A stretch of DNA of 64,000 nt from Elephas maximus indicus. Taxonomy: Eukaryota > Chordata > Mammalia > Proboscidea > Elephantidae. The stretch lies in NCBI RefSeq assembly GCF_024166365.1, contig NC_064820.1, forward strand, positions 89,418,001 through 89,482,000, in the 5' to 3' direction. Below, piece after piece: positions 45,055 to 57,259 of this stretch; position 1 is the stretch's first letter, and each line of letters starts with the position of its first letter. The translations under genes and the position numbers were made by a program. The notes below the pieces were generated by a model. That model did no database searches. It was not told the DNA's origin and was given only the letters and a program-made list of their open reading frames with translations.

Positions 45055-45765
45055 CTATTTCATCTCAATCCTTAAAATTATCCTAAAATTTATTTTTCTT
45101 CAACTGACTTTTGGTGTGCATGTACACACGCATATATACATATATGCATTTCAACTTGGTGGCACAGTGGTGAAGAGCTCGGCTACTAACCAAAAGGTCA
45201 GCAGTTTGAATCCACTGGGTGCTCCTTGGAAACCCTACGGGGCAGTTCTACTCTGTCCTGTAGGGTCAATATGGGGTCACTATGAGTCAACTGACTTGAC
45301 AGCAACGGTTTTGTGTACACTTATTTTTTCCTTGGCATTGCTTTCCTGGGGCTTAGTCAGCTCTGACTTATGAGAGACAGAAAGGGCATTCTTAGGTTTT
45401 TAGAATTTCATTTACACCACTTATAGTAAATCTAGCAAACTGCTATTATTTTGAGATTATTTTTAGGAAGTAATCTATTTTCCAGATCTTTATCAAACTT
45501 ATGTATCCACCCACCCTAAAATCTATTAAAGTAAGAAGTCAACAAAAACAGAAGGAATTAGAAATCTCTGTATTTATTTTGATAGGTGCATCTACATTCC
45601 ACAGATATGTTTTGCACTGACATATTCCATTTATTTATTACATTTATCTGAAGAAAAGCCAGTACTTGAACTAGTACTTGCAAATATTGAAGTTTTTTTT
45701 TTTTCTTTTAGGAAAGTATGGAAAACAAGACACATACTAAGAATCAATAGGAGATTACTTCTTCA
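45055..45765. repeat. Right arm of large imperfect inverted repeat
   Basis: It is complementary to 43740-44500. Shared landmarks, read on the minus strand, include atttctaattccttctgttttt, tgctagatttactataa and aatgccctttctg. The arms are separated by about 550 nt of non-matching sequence. Confidence 0.9.
45151..45312 (+). mobile_element. AfroSINE copy in right inverted-repeat arm
   Basis: The head cttggtggcacagtggtgaa, gctactaaccaaaaggtcag box and tail actgacttgacagcaacggt are present. A small local duplication (gggtcaatatggggtcacta) is specific to this arm. Confidence 0.94.
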
Positions 45766-45821
45766 ACCTGAGAAAAATTAATTTCTAAGATGTGCTGGTA
45801 ATTCAAAGGGCCTCTCTAGAG

Positions 45822-48800
45822 AATCCCCCACACATCTGTCAGCTTGTCATACTGTGAGGGCTTGTGTCTTGCTGTGATGCTGAAAGCTATACCAAAGGTA
45901 TTCAGATACCAGCAAGATCACCCCATGAGGAACAGCTTTCAGACCAAGACAGACTAGGAAGAAGGACCCCATGAGGAACAGCTTTCAGACCAAGACAGAC
46001 TAGGAAGAAGGACCCGGGGGTCTACTTCTGAAAATAATTAGCCAGTGAAAACCTCATGAATATCAGTGGAACATTGTCTGATACGGTGCTGAAAGATGAG
46101 CCCCTCAGGTTGGAAGGGACTCAAAATACGACTGGGGTAGAGTTGTCTCCTCAAAGTAGAGTCAACCTTAAGGACATGGATGGAGTCAAGTTTTTGGGAC
46201 CTTCATTTGCTGATGTGGCACAACTCAAAATGAGAAGAAACAGCTGTTAACATCCATTAATAATCGGAACATGGAATGCACAAAGTATGAATGTAGGATA
46301 ATTAGAAATCATCAAAAATGAAATGGAATGCAAAAACATCGATATCCTAGACATTAGTGAGCTGAAATGGACTGGCATTGGCCATTCTGAATCAGATAAT
46401 CATATAGTCTACTATGCTGGGAATTACAACTTGAAGAGGAATGGCGTTGCATTCTTCATCAAAAAGAACATTTCAAGCTCTATCCTGAAGTACAACAGTG
46501 TCAGTGATAGGGTGATATCCATACACCTGCAAGGAAGACCAGTTAATATACTACTATTCAGACTTACCCACCAACCACTAAGGCTGAAGATGAAGAAATT
46601 GAAGATTTTTACCAACTTCTGCAGTCTGGAATTGATCAAACATGCAATCAGGAAGCACTGATAATTACTGGTGATTGGAATGAGAAGTTAGAAACAATGA
46701 AGAAGGATAGGTAGTTGGAAAATATGGCCTTGGTGATAGAAACGATGCCAGGAGATCCTGTGATAGAATTTTGCAAGGACTTCTTCATTGCAAATACCTT
46801 TTTTCACCAACATAAATGGCAATTATACACATGGACCTCGCCAGATGGAATACACAAGAATCAAATCAACTCTATGTGAGGAAAGAGACAATGGAAAAGC
46901 CCGATATCATCAGTCAGAACAAGGTCAGGGGCTGATTGTGGAACAGACCATCAATTGCTCCTATGCAAGTTTAAGTTGAAACTGAAGAAAATTAGAACAA
47001 GACTACAAGAGCCAAAGTAAGACCTTGAGTATGTCCCACCTGAATTTAGAGACCATCTTAAGAATAGATTTCATACGTTGAATGCTAATGACCAAAGACC
47101 AGAGGAGTTGTGGAATGACTTCAAGGACATCATATATGAAGAAAACAAGAGGTCATTAAAAAGACAGAAAAGAAAGAAAAGACCAAAATGGATGTGAGAA
47201 GAGACTCTGAAACTTACTCTTGAACTTCGAGTAGCTAAAGCAAAAGGAAGAAATGATGAAGTAAAAGAGTAAAAGAACAGAACATTTTGAAGAGTGACTC
47301 AAGAAGACAAAGTTTTACAATGACATATGCAAAGACTTGAAGTTAGAAAACCAAAAGGGAAGAACGTGCTCGGTATTTCTCAAACTAAAAGAACTGAAAA
47401 AAAATTCAAGCATCTAGTTGTAATATTGAAGGACTCTACAGAGAAATTATTGAATGACGCAGAAGCATCAAAAGAAGATGGAAGGAATACACAGAGTCAC
47501 TATACCAAAAAGAATTGGTCAACATTCAACCATTTCAGGAGGTAGCATATCATCAGGAACCAATGGTACTGAAGGAAGAATTTCAAGCTGCAATGAAGGA
47601 ACTGGTGAAAAACAAGGCTCCAGAAATTGATGGAATACCAATTAAAATGTTTCAACAAACAGATGCAGCCTTGGAAGTGCTCACTCGTCTATGTCAAAAA
47701 ATTTGGAAGACAGCTACCTGGCCAACCAACTGGAAAAGAGCCATATTTATGCCTATTCTCAAGAAAGGTGATCCAGCCGAATGTAGAAATTATCAAGCAA
47801 TATTACTATATCACATGCAAGTTTGCTGAAGTTCATTCAAAATTAGCTGCAGCAGCACATGGGCAGAGAACTGCCAGAAATTCAAGCTGGGTTCAGAAGA
47901 GTATGTGGAACCAAGGACATCATTGTTCATGTCAGATGGATCCTGGCTGAAAGCAGAGAACACAAGAAAGATGTTTACCTGCAATTTATTACTATGCAAG
48001 GGCATTCAACTTTGTGGAACTTAACAAACTGTGGATAACATTTCGAAGAATGGGAATTTCAGAATTATTAATTCTGCTCATAAGGAACTTGTACATAGAT
48101 TAAGAATCAGTTGTTCAAACAGAACAGGGGATACCACGTGGTTTAGAGTCAGAAAATGTGTGCGTAAAAAAACGTTATCACCATACTTGCTCAGTCTGTA
48201 TGCTGAGTAAATAATCTGAGAAGCTGGACTATACGAAAAAGAACTGGACATCAGGCCTGGAGGAAGGCCCATTAACAACCTCTGTTATACAGACAACACA
48301 GTCTTGCTTGCTGAAAGTGAAGAAAACTTGGAGCACTTTCTGATGAGGATCAAATACCACAGCCTTCAGTATGGATTACACCTCAACATAAAGAAAACAA
48401 CAGTCCCCACAACTGGACCAATAAGCAACATCATGATAAATGGAGAAAAGACTGAAGTTGTCAAGGATTGCATTTTACTTGGATCCACAATCAACACCCA
48501 TGGAAGCGGCAGTCAAGAACTCAAAAAACGCATTGCGTTGGGCAAATCTGCTGCAAAATACCTCTTTAAAGTGTTGAAAAGCAAAGATGTCACCTTGGCT
48601 GCGCTGACCCAAGCCAAGGTGTTTTCAATAGCCTCATATGCATGTGAAAGCTGGATGATGAATAAGGAAGACTGAAGAAGAACTGACGCCTTTAAATTGT
48701 GGTGTTGGTGATGAATACCGAATATACCATAGACTGCTAAAAAAACAAACAAATCTGTCTTGGAAGAAGCACAACCAGAATGCTGCTCAGAAGCAAGGAT

Positions 48801-49047
48801 GCTGAGACTACGTCTCACATACTTTGGACATGTTATCTGGAGGGATCAGTCCCTGGAGAAGGATATAATGCTTGGTAAAGTAGAGGGTCAGTGAAAAAGT
48901 GGAAGACTTTCAATGAAATGGACTGACACGGTGGCTACAACAATGGGCTCAAGCATAACTAAAATTGTGAGGATGGCGCAGGATTGGGCAGTGTTTCCTT
49001 CTGTTGTACATAGGGTCGCCATGGATTGGAACCAACTTGAGGGCACC
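45822..49047 (+). mobile_element. RTE1_LA-type LINE, near full length, inactive
   Basis: About 3.2 kb, close to the expected RTE length. The order is a 5' region with a 46-bp tandem duplication (45921-46012), an AP-type endonuclease starting near 46263 (GTWNAQSMN), a reverse transcriptase from about 47560 (KNKAPEIDGIPIKMF, FMPILKKGDPAECRNYQ), then a C-terminal segment and a 3' end at tagggtcgccatggattgga. It is broken by stops, for example TAA at 46299-46301 right after the endonuclease start, and by frame changes. The catalytic aspartate pair of the polymerase motif reads YTDN (48286-48297), so the second aspartate is lost. Orientation is opposite to EDIL3 and to the copy at 32.4 kb. Confidence 0.92.
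45921..46012. repeat. 46-bp tandem duplication in RTE 5' region
   Basis: Two adjacent copies of a 46-nt unit start ccccatgaggaacagctttc. They are identical apart from the junction, so the duplication is young relative to the element. Confidence 0.95.
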
Positions 49048-49155
49048 TAACTCCAAGGAATAAAAGCACACTTCCGAAGGATATATAAAGTTGTAGACAA
49101 TGTAGCTAGTGATAATAACAAAGCACAAAAATTATATATAAATATATATATAGTA

Positions 49156-49530
49156 GGAGCCCATGTGGCATAATGGTTAAGCACTTCACCGCTAACCCAA
49201 AAGTTGGCAGTTTGAACCCACCAGCCACTCCAGGGGAAAAAGATGTGGCAGTCAACTTCTGTAAAGATTACAGCCTTGGAAACCCTATACACATTGTCAT
49301 CGAGTCAATCTGACTCATAGAGATCCCATAGCGTTTCCAAGGCTGTATATTTCTGTGGAAGCAGACTGCCACATCTTTCTCCAGAGCTACTGGTGGTTTC
49401 AAACTTCCTGTTAGCAATCTATTGTTTTAACTACTGCTCCCAGGGCTGGAAAACCCACGGGGAAGTTTTACTCTGTCTTACAGTGTCACTCTGTGTCAGA
49501 ATTGGCTGGATGGAAAGGTTTGTTTTTTTG
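49156..49530 (+). mobile_element. AfroSINE (long type) split by a second AfroSINE
   Basis: The head ggagcccatgtggcataatg runs to 49288 (ttggaaaccctat). The body resumes at 49448 (ggaaaacccacggggaagtt) and ends near ggctggatggaaaggtttgt. Confidence 0.92.
49289..49447 (-). mobile_element. AfroSINE nested inside the SINE at 49156-49530
   Basis: It is in minus orientation: attgtcatcgagtcaatctg, then gcagactgccacatctttct, then actactgctcccagggct. Target duplication: ggaaaccctat at 49278-49288 against ggaaaacccac at 49448-49458. Confidence 0.92.
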
Positions 49531-50239
49531 CTATGTGTCTATATATATATATATCACCTATCTTTCCAGGTGTTCAAAGAACTTGTGCAAAGTATTTTCT
49601 CATTTATTTTATAGCATTCCATTCTATGTAGGAATGGGGAGGTCCAATGCCCTGTATTCCCTTCTTCTGCATAAAGCATTACTGTATCATAATTTTAACA
49701 GTTGCATTTTTATGTAAAGTTTATGAATGCTAGTTGTTTCCTCCATTAATAAATGGTAAACTTATCTAATTAGCTATGATATTTCAAATAAACTGGCAAA
49801 ATTTAATTTAAAAATCACTGGTTAAATTGGCTAAGTGTAGCAAGTTGTCACATGTTTATAGTATGAAAATGGTTTAATATTTCAAGAATTTTCACACTGG
49901 ATACATTGTCACTGTGATTTATTGTCTCACGTGAGAATTCTGTCATACATACTTTTCAGTAAATATAAATAGTATGCATCTGTTTACTCTCACAATTTTC
50001 CAGCTTGCCTAGTGGGAGCCTATTTCTTTGTAGTTAAGACTTACCTCGGCAATGTCAAAATTATGTGTTATAATAAATACAGTTCCTAAGTCCATGGATT
50101 TATAGGTATAATATATTTTGTTGATGCTTGGGGAGTTACGTTTCTAGGGCTCTTATATTCATCTGATCCTACATTTCAGAATACCAGGCTCATAGGATTT
50201 TGGAATCATTTCATTTTACTAGTTTTAAAAATTTTCTTT

Positions 50240-50455
50240 TGTTAATAATAATAATAACAGCTACTTTTTAATAAGTTCTTATGTGACAAACACTGCGGTA
50301 AGTACTTTATATAAACCTCATAAGAAACCTATGAGGTATTATACTGTTATTATTTCCACTGGAGAGATGAAGAACTAAGTTTAGAGCTGTTAAAGAATGC
50401 GTACAAGATCATTCAGTTAGTAAACAGTGGCATCTGTCCTAGTCTAAAATTCCGG
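50240..50455 (+). repeat. MIR SINE relic
   Basis: The motifs aaacctcataagaaacctat, ttccactggagagatgaaga and agatcattcagttagtaaac are in MIR order. Confidence 0.8.
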
Positions 50456-50534
50456 TAATGATTTTAATACTTAAGATTTCACAATTATTCTGTTACCCAC
50501 ACTCTTCATTTACAGTTTCTATCACTTATGCTTC

Positions 50535-53130
50535 TGGCCAAGATGAAATAATGAGAACTGAATTTACCCTCCCAACGGAAACAAGAAAATAATGTGCAAA
50601 ATATATGAAATAGCAGTTTATAAGATACTAGAAATCTCACAATGAAGAAGAGCAATCCCTGAGAGACAGGATATAAATGAGGAGAGTCTCACACTTATAC
50701 CAGCTTATTGCCCTGAGTGTTTTCAGGCTGTCACTCGGAGGGTTTGGGGGAATCCAGATGGAGCCAGGCTGATGCTATGAACTGAGGAGACGGTGCTGAG
50801 AATATGAGGAAACCAAAGCATTTAGAGTTCATAGAACAGGGCATAGAATTCCAAAAACTGGCAAAAGTGCCTCTTGTGCATTCAGCTGAGAACTAATCAC
50901 CTAATACATGTGAGGAAGCTACCCAAGGGGGAAGAAACAAACACCTAAGACGATTAGAAGTCACGGGCCTCGGTATTCACCTAAGATTATGAACAGTGCC
51001 TATTTTCATTAACCATACCAAACATCTCAAGATTCATGGGACATTGGGTAGGGTATTGGAGAACAACTAGCCCCAGACTCCAGTCCCACACACAACAAAT
51101 CTTATGAACAAGATCAGAAAGAAACAACTATTTTTATAGAACTTATCTGTGAAGCAGAACAAAGCTCAAGAAAAATTGTAAGGAGACAAAAATATCTAGC
51201 ATTCAAAAAAATTAAAATTCACAATTTTACTAGCATCTAATAAAACATCAGGCTCACAAAGGAGCAGAAGAATACAATCCATAATGAGGAGCTAAATCAA
51301 TTGAACTGACACAGATATTAGAATTAGCAGACAAGGACATTAAAACATATTTTAGAACTATATTCCATGTGTTCAAAAAGTTAAGTAGAGACAATTAATA
51401 TATAAAATTCAGCAACAAAAAACTTTCAGAGATGAAAACTACAACATCTGAGATGAAAAATACACTCGATGGAATTAATGGAAGATTAGACACTGTAGAA
51501 AAAAATACTGTAAACTTCAAGACACAGCCATAAAAACTGTCCAAAATGAAACAGAGAGTAGAAATTAAAAAAAAAAAAAATGTAAAGCATTGATGAACTG
51601 TGGGATAAATTTAAGCAAATGTAATTGGAGTCCCTGAAGAAAAGGTTAGAAGAAAAATATCAAATAAATAATAGGCTAAATTTTCCAAATTTGATGGTAA
51701 CTATAAGCCCAGAGATACAAGAATCCTCAATGAACAACATGCACAAGAAACATGACCAGAAATACTTCAGGGCACATCATAATCAAATTACTCAAAACAA
51801 AATGATAAAGAAAAAATCTTAAAAAAAGCCACATAAAAAAGACAAGTTACGTATAGGGAAACAAAGACAAGGATGAAAAGATTTCTCAAGAAAAAGACAC
51901 TGGAGAAATATCATTAAAGCACTGAAAGATAAATTACATCAGCCTAGAATTCTATACCCAGAAAAACATCTTTTAAAACTCAAGGTGAAATAAAGACTTT
52001 TTTTCAGACATACAAAAGCTAAAAAAAAAAATTCAACATCAGGAGATCTACACTGCAGGAAATATCAAAAGAAGTTTTTAGGAAGAAGGGTGATGATAAT
52101 AAAAGAAAATATTTATACAACAGAAACAAAACAAAAACACCAGGGTTGCTAAATACATGGGTATATATAATATTTTTTTTCTTATGACTTAAATATCTTA
52201 AAAAGATAACTGACTGCTTAAAGTGATATTCATATAGCGTGGAATTTATAAAACATGTAAAAGTAAACTGTATGACAACAATAACACAACAGTTGAGAGG
52301 GGAGAAAAGGAAATATGCTATAGTAAAGCTCTTATACCATACATAAATGGTATAAAAACAAAAAAGGCTTTGATATGTGATCATTAAAATAACAAAACAA
52401 AGAGTTATAGCTAATAAGCCAACAACGGAGACAAAATGGAATGACTACAAACCCAATTATTTCAAAACAGGGCAGAAAAGTAGGAAAAAGGAAACAAAGA
52501 ACAGATGGAGGAAGTAGAAAATACATAGCAAATTGACAGATTTAAACCCAATTACATTAACAGTCTTATCAAACACAAATGTTCTAAGTACCCCAATTAA
52601 AAGGCAGAGATTGTCAGATTAAAAAAAAAAAAGCAAGACCTAACTCTATGTTGTCCAGAAGAAATGCATTTCAAACATAAAGCACAAGTACGTTAAAAGT
52701 AAAAGGATGATAAAACCTATGCCAAGATAACACTAATCCAAAGAAAGCTGAAGCACCTCTATTAATATCAGGCAAAGTAGAGTTCAGGGCAAAAAATATT
52801 GCCAGGGATAAAGAAAGTAATTTTCCAATGACACTGGGGTTATTTGATCCAGAAGGCATGATGATCCCACCCATTTTTGCAACTTAAAGCAGGGTCACAA
52901 AATATATGAAAGCAATACTGATAGAAATGCAAGAAAAAATAGATGACTCCACAATTGTAGTTGAAGATTTGCGCACTCCTCTCTCACTCAGTCCTCTCTC
53001 AGTCACTGATAGTATAAAAGTAAATATAAAATCAGGAAGATACAGAAACTTGAAACAAGCACTTGACCAATTTAACACAAAAATTTTAAGTATGTTTCAG
53101 ATTGAGATAATGAAATAGAATGCATTAATA
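50535..53130 (+). mobile_element. Old L1 (L1M-type or HAL1-like), 5' and middle part, inactive
   Basis: It is A-rich on the plus strand. Decayed ORF1-like sequence is followed by cctagaattctatacccaga and acactgcaggaaatatcaaa. Near 52640-52860 comes endonuclease-like sequence (gtccagaagaaatgcatttc; gaagcacctctattaatatc). Short frames such as 51625-51822 are fragments. The exact subfamily was not determined. Confidence 0.75.
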
Positions 53131-53602
53131 TGCAAATGTATATTCTATCTATTAAGGAAAAAAAATTACATATAATCATTAAGTCACATGTTTAATACGA
53201 ATGGAGACAAAGAAATAGTTCACCACTTTAAAGGTTTGGCCATGTTTTTCTTTACTCTCCTTCCCTAAATTAACTTATATAGGAGTTTCACTATTGTAAA
53301 TGTGCTTTTTATTGAATATTACACATAGTTAATTGATGAAATATTTATTTGGCTTAAAGTTAATTTCAAGAGCTTTTTAATTTATACGGTCATCTTGTGA
53401 AACATACTTGTACTCTCTAAGCATCAGAGTGCCTCCTTTAAAAGGTGAAAGACAAAACAGAAATAGTTATTCACAATAAGTTGTGAGAGACAATGTCAAC
53501 ACCTAATTGAATAAATTCAAAGACAGTCTTACAAAATATCCCATAACCACTGAATCTAAAATGCCATTGATTATAAAACATGGAATTATTTTTTTTATAT
53601 TC

Positions 53603-53636
53603 TTCTAGACTCGACAGCACTGGGTTTTTGTAGGAA
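53603..53636 (+). mobile_element. AfroSINE 3' tail fragment
   Basis: Only tagactcgacagcactgggt and a short T-stretch remain. Confidence 0.6.
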
Positions 53637-54260
53637 AAAGTAAGTGCTCCCAATTAAACTGTGACACTTTAAGATACACCACTTTCTGAGATATTAAATG
53701 AGTGTGCCCTGAGGTGTTATATGGGTGTTCTGAGACAGTAAAATGTAAATGGATGTGGCTTTCATAATCTTGACCTGAACACGTCTCCCCTAATATGAAT
53801 TTTATGTGAACTGAATTCTGACTGTTGACTAATTGAAATAGCCATTCCAGGTTTAGTCTTTCTGGGAAAATTTATAAATTCTCTGTCTTGAATGCTGGAA
53901 GAAAGAGATTGCCAACCACCGTATGAGTTAACATATGGTAACAGCACAGGAATAAAATGTCTAGATTAAATGGAAAAATGATTATTAATTCAAAACTATT
54001 TAATCTAAGTGGCAGAATTTGTAGTATTTTCCTACAACCCGGTGAACTAAGAGATTTGGTTTCTGTTGATGTCTTCAGAAAGCTAGCGTTCTTTGCAGGA
54101 AGACTCTAAGCAACAAACAGCTCAATTTCATTGATCCATCTTAGGCCATATTTTAACATCTGATCCAAATTAGTCATCAATACTGCTCTTGAGTGCTTGC
54201 TCTCCAGGGGTCTAACAGAAATCGAAATTAGTAAATACTATGGAAAAAATGCCTGGCTAT

Positions 54261-54330
54261 GCAGTTCTACTCTGTCCTATAGGGTTGCTATGAATTGGAA
54301 TCCATTAGACGGCACTGGGTCTGGGTTATG
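54261..54330 (+). mobile_element. AfroSINE 3' fragment
   Basis: It retains gcagttctactctgtcctat through tagacggcactgggtctggg. Confidence 0.85.
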
Positions 54331-54899
54331 AAAAAAATATTCAAAATGCTATAAGCTTTAAAAAAAAAAAAGCTTACATATAATTAAAATACAGATTACA
54401 CAGGCCAAAGAAAAATTTAATAAATTTATAAATTAAAATGCAATGCAGGAAACTGAACAGAGGAGTATCCTCCCCCCTTTTCTTTTATTTTGATGAGCTA
54501 GTATTATATCAAGATTAGTCTATTTCTAAAATTCCTGTCAAAATAATCAAGGAGATTTAACACGCTTCAAAATACTTTAGTTAACCTTTGAAACATTCTT
54601 CTCCAAAGAACACTTTTTTCTAAAGTCAAAAATTTATCTTAATAATAAGAAGAATATTATCCTTTGTCCAAACAGTGCTATTTTACATGTGCCTTCTGAT
54701 AAACTATGCAAGTTTCTGTTAGGGTTATAAAATATAAACTGAATCTTACATAGTTGGATTTTAGATAATTGATAACATGTGAAATATTACCAGTAATTTA
54801 TTTTCTATAGGTTACACCATTACATATTTGACTACCAGTTCCTTTACAGATCTATTCTTTAAAGGTTTTTGTTTAGTGTATATTCTATAGTATAAGAAA

Positions 54900-55036
54900 C
54901 TCAAACCTGTTGCCCTTGATTCTGACTCACAGAGACCCTCCAGGACAGAGTAGAACTGCTTCATTCTGTTTCCAAGGAGCTGCTGGTAGATTTTGGTTAG
55001 CAGCCAATCTCTTAACCGCTACGCCAACAGTGCTCA
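54900..55036 (-). mobile_element. AfroSINE copy close to EDIL3 splice donor
   Basis: It runs from tcaaacctgttgcccttgat to accgctacgccaacagtgct, with internal deletions. It lies about 120 nt inside the intron downstream of the penultimate exon. Confidence 0.88.
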
Positions 55037-55155
55037 GTTTTACAGTATATGCGGTCATTACTCTCAGTACAGATGTATAAAGCATTTCATTCAATCAAAT
55101 TTGGGTACAATTTGATCCTCAACTGTGCACTTTACAAACCACCTGGATGACCTAC

Positions 55156-55311
55156 CTTATCTTTTCTTTGCTTTTCATCCTGATACACAGTCCAGTGTTC
55201 TCCATCATTGCTGTAAGCTAGTTTATAGGACCCTACGAACTGAACATGACCAAAATCTTTAGCTCCTTGTGTGATGATGCCAGTCACTTTGGTAGGAACA
55301 AGAAGATCCAC
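55156..55311 (-). CDS. EDIL3: EDIL3 penultimate coding exon (core of second discoidin domain)
   Basis: The exon is 156 bp or 52 codons on the minus strand, starting [20 protein letters not shown] and ending DEKQRKDK. It has no stop and no frameshift. The acceptor has a strong pyrimidine tract (tctttttctttctttag) before GTGGAT. The donor is AAG|gtaggt. Both boundaries are phase 0, so it joins directly to the exon at 24258-24407. The residues [13 protein letters not shown] and YKLAYSNDG...W are hallmark beta-strand and loop elements of F5/8 type C domains. As far as I can recall the sequence is identical to human, which implies strong purifying selection. Nine further upstream exons of the human gene structure are not in this window. 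Confidence 0.97.
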
Positions 55312-55344
55312 CTAAAGAAAGAAAAAGACACAACTTAAATACAA

Positions 55345-56855
55345 TAGGGTTTATCATAATTTTGCAAGTCCCTTGAACTCAAGGGATTAAGAAACATATA
55401 TGCCAAAGTAAAAAATCTGCCTGTTTATTAATATTTTGAAACTGATCAGAGTCTATCATTGGCTTATAACTTTGTTTTTGCCACTGGGTAAACTTAGTCC
55501 AAGCTCCTTGAACACTCATTTTGACCGTTTTAAAATAAGATGATGGGAACTTCAGTCCACCAATTCTTTTTATATTAAACTGACTCATCTAGCTGTCACT
55601 GAAATAGTACAGAGCTGGGAAGGCTGACCTTCTTGAAACTGGTTATTAAGTCCCACAGCTTGTGCTTATAATTCAATTTGCTGACTTTACTAGTCAACTA
55701 AATAATAATAGAAATAAAAATTGTAGCTGTGTACATATCAGGGGCAAAAATGGTATTAGATGTCTCAAAATTACACATTATAAGTCAACCCTGTTTTCAT
55801 GAGTTTTAATCAATTTGGTAATATATAATTGAGGAATAGTAGTCATTGTCCAATGAAAATCCTCTTTCAGAAACAAAAGTACTAAAACATTGAGGTAGAA
55901 GTCAACACCCTTCAAAAACAAAGGATTAAAACTACACATTTTGACTTGTAGTATCTGTGCTCATGATGTGTTGTTGCCTGTGAAATAAAGGACACAAAAC
56001 CTACGGTGGTTTATTAAGCATTAAAATCACCAAAATTTAATTGAAATGCAAAAAATATGAAAGATAATATGGATGACTTTCATCAAAGAAGAATATGTAA
56101 TAGTTCAGTATTTTTCCTCTTAATTCTCAAATTCACCCACACATTTGTTCTTATATTTTATAATGCTAACTTAAAAAAAAAAAAAAATCTAGGAAGCTTT
56201 GTTTTCCATGTGGGCAACTCTTGTAAGACCTTTACCTTTTGTCTTATTTATTTTCCTTGATCTATAGCTTCCTCTCTCCTTCTACAATAGCCACCTACTT
56301 CCACCTACTTCCTATGACTAAGTGCCTTGCTATATCCTTGATCTTATCAACGTTAACTGTGATGATCCCATGTGTGACCTTAGTGGCTTTCAACCACTAT
56401 GTCCTTTGTTTCCGTTTCAAGTCTTCCATCCTGTCAGAAATAAGGTAGTCAAAAATAGGCAGTCATGGGTCAAATATAGGCTATGAGTGAGAAGAGAGAA
56501 CTAGGGATAATGCAAATCAAAAAGACCATATTTAATTACATCAAGGCCAGCAGAAACGTGAAAAAAAATTCCCAATATGTCACAGCCAAGGAATAGATTT
56601 TTTTAAAAAATCAGTTGAGCTTTTTGCTCATTTTTGGAACATGCATTGATGATTTTTGAATCAAACTGGGCAGCTGATTAAGACAGAAGACCACCTTTAA
56701 TGGTTTATTAAAACTTTTCTAAAAATTTATCAGAAAATCAAAACTAACTTTTTGTTGTTGCTGTTTTCCAAACATGTCTTATACCTTACAAAATACCTTG
56801 TGTGTCCAGCAGCAATGCCAGACAGAAATATTATGACATACTGGGAAGGAAACAG
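55345..56855. other. Intron sequence upstream of the penultimate exon, unassigned
   Basis: Nothing was recognised besides a 14-nt poly-A near 56173. Confidence 0.5.
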
Positions 56856-56859
56856 TTGA

Positions 56860-57015
56860 CACCTCACGCTGTGCTGAGGGTTTTCTTGTATGTACTCATT
56901 TAGTCCTCACCACAGCCCTGTGAGGTAAGATTATTATCTCCACATTACAGACGTGGGAACAAATGCCTAGAGAGGCGACATAACTTGGTTTGGGATCCAA
57001 AGATAAAGTGAGTAA
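56860..57015 (+). repeat. MIR SINE relic
   Basis: The motifs cctcaccacagccctgtgag, ttacagacgtgggaacaaat and ctagagaggcgacataactt fit MIR. Confidence 0.8.
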
Positions 57016-57032
57016 ATTAAAAAGAAGAAAAA

Positions 57033-57082
57033 TCAAACCCGTTGCCGTCAAGTCAATTATGACTCATAGCGACCCTATGATC
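57033..57082 (-). mobile_element. AfroSINE 3' fragment
   Basis: Only caaacccgttgccgtcaagt through actcatagcgaccctatgat is retained. Confidence 0.85.
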
Positions 57083-57259
57083 CCAAATTCAAATATGTGG
57101 CTTTCTGATTCAATGGCCCACCAGACATACTGATTCTTAGAGTAAAGGACTAACACATGGATCACATTTTCACTCAATGATTTTTTCCTGTTTTCTGTGA
57201 CTATTTAGAAATGTCTAAAGAATCTCAAATTTTCTCACCACACTCATCAAGCTGACAGC

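Larger units (their letters stand above)
24408..55155 (-). other. EDIL3: EDIL3 last intron (about 30.7 kb)
   Basis: The interval lies between the donor gtaggt at 55155 and the acceptor ttattag ending at 24408, read on the minus strand. It is filled with retroelements that are listed separately. No further exon with discoidin or EGF coding similarity was seen in either strand. Confidence 0.93.

Noticed and set aside
46323..48675. Series of plus-strand frames with endonuclease and reverse transcriptase similarity
   Set aside because: They are pieces of a single inactive RTE ORF separated by stops and frame changes, so they are annotated as one mobile element and not as genes.
52019..52384. 121-codon minus-strand frame rich in Phe, Tyr and Leu
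   Set aside because: It is antisense of A-rich old L1 sequence. The composition explains the hydrophobic peptide.
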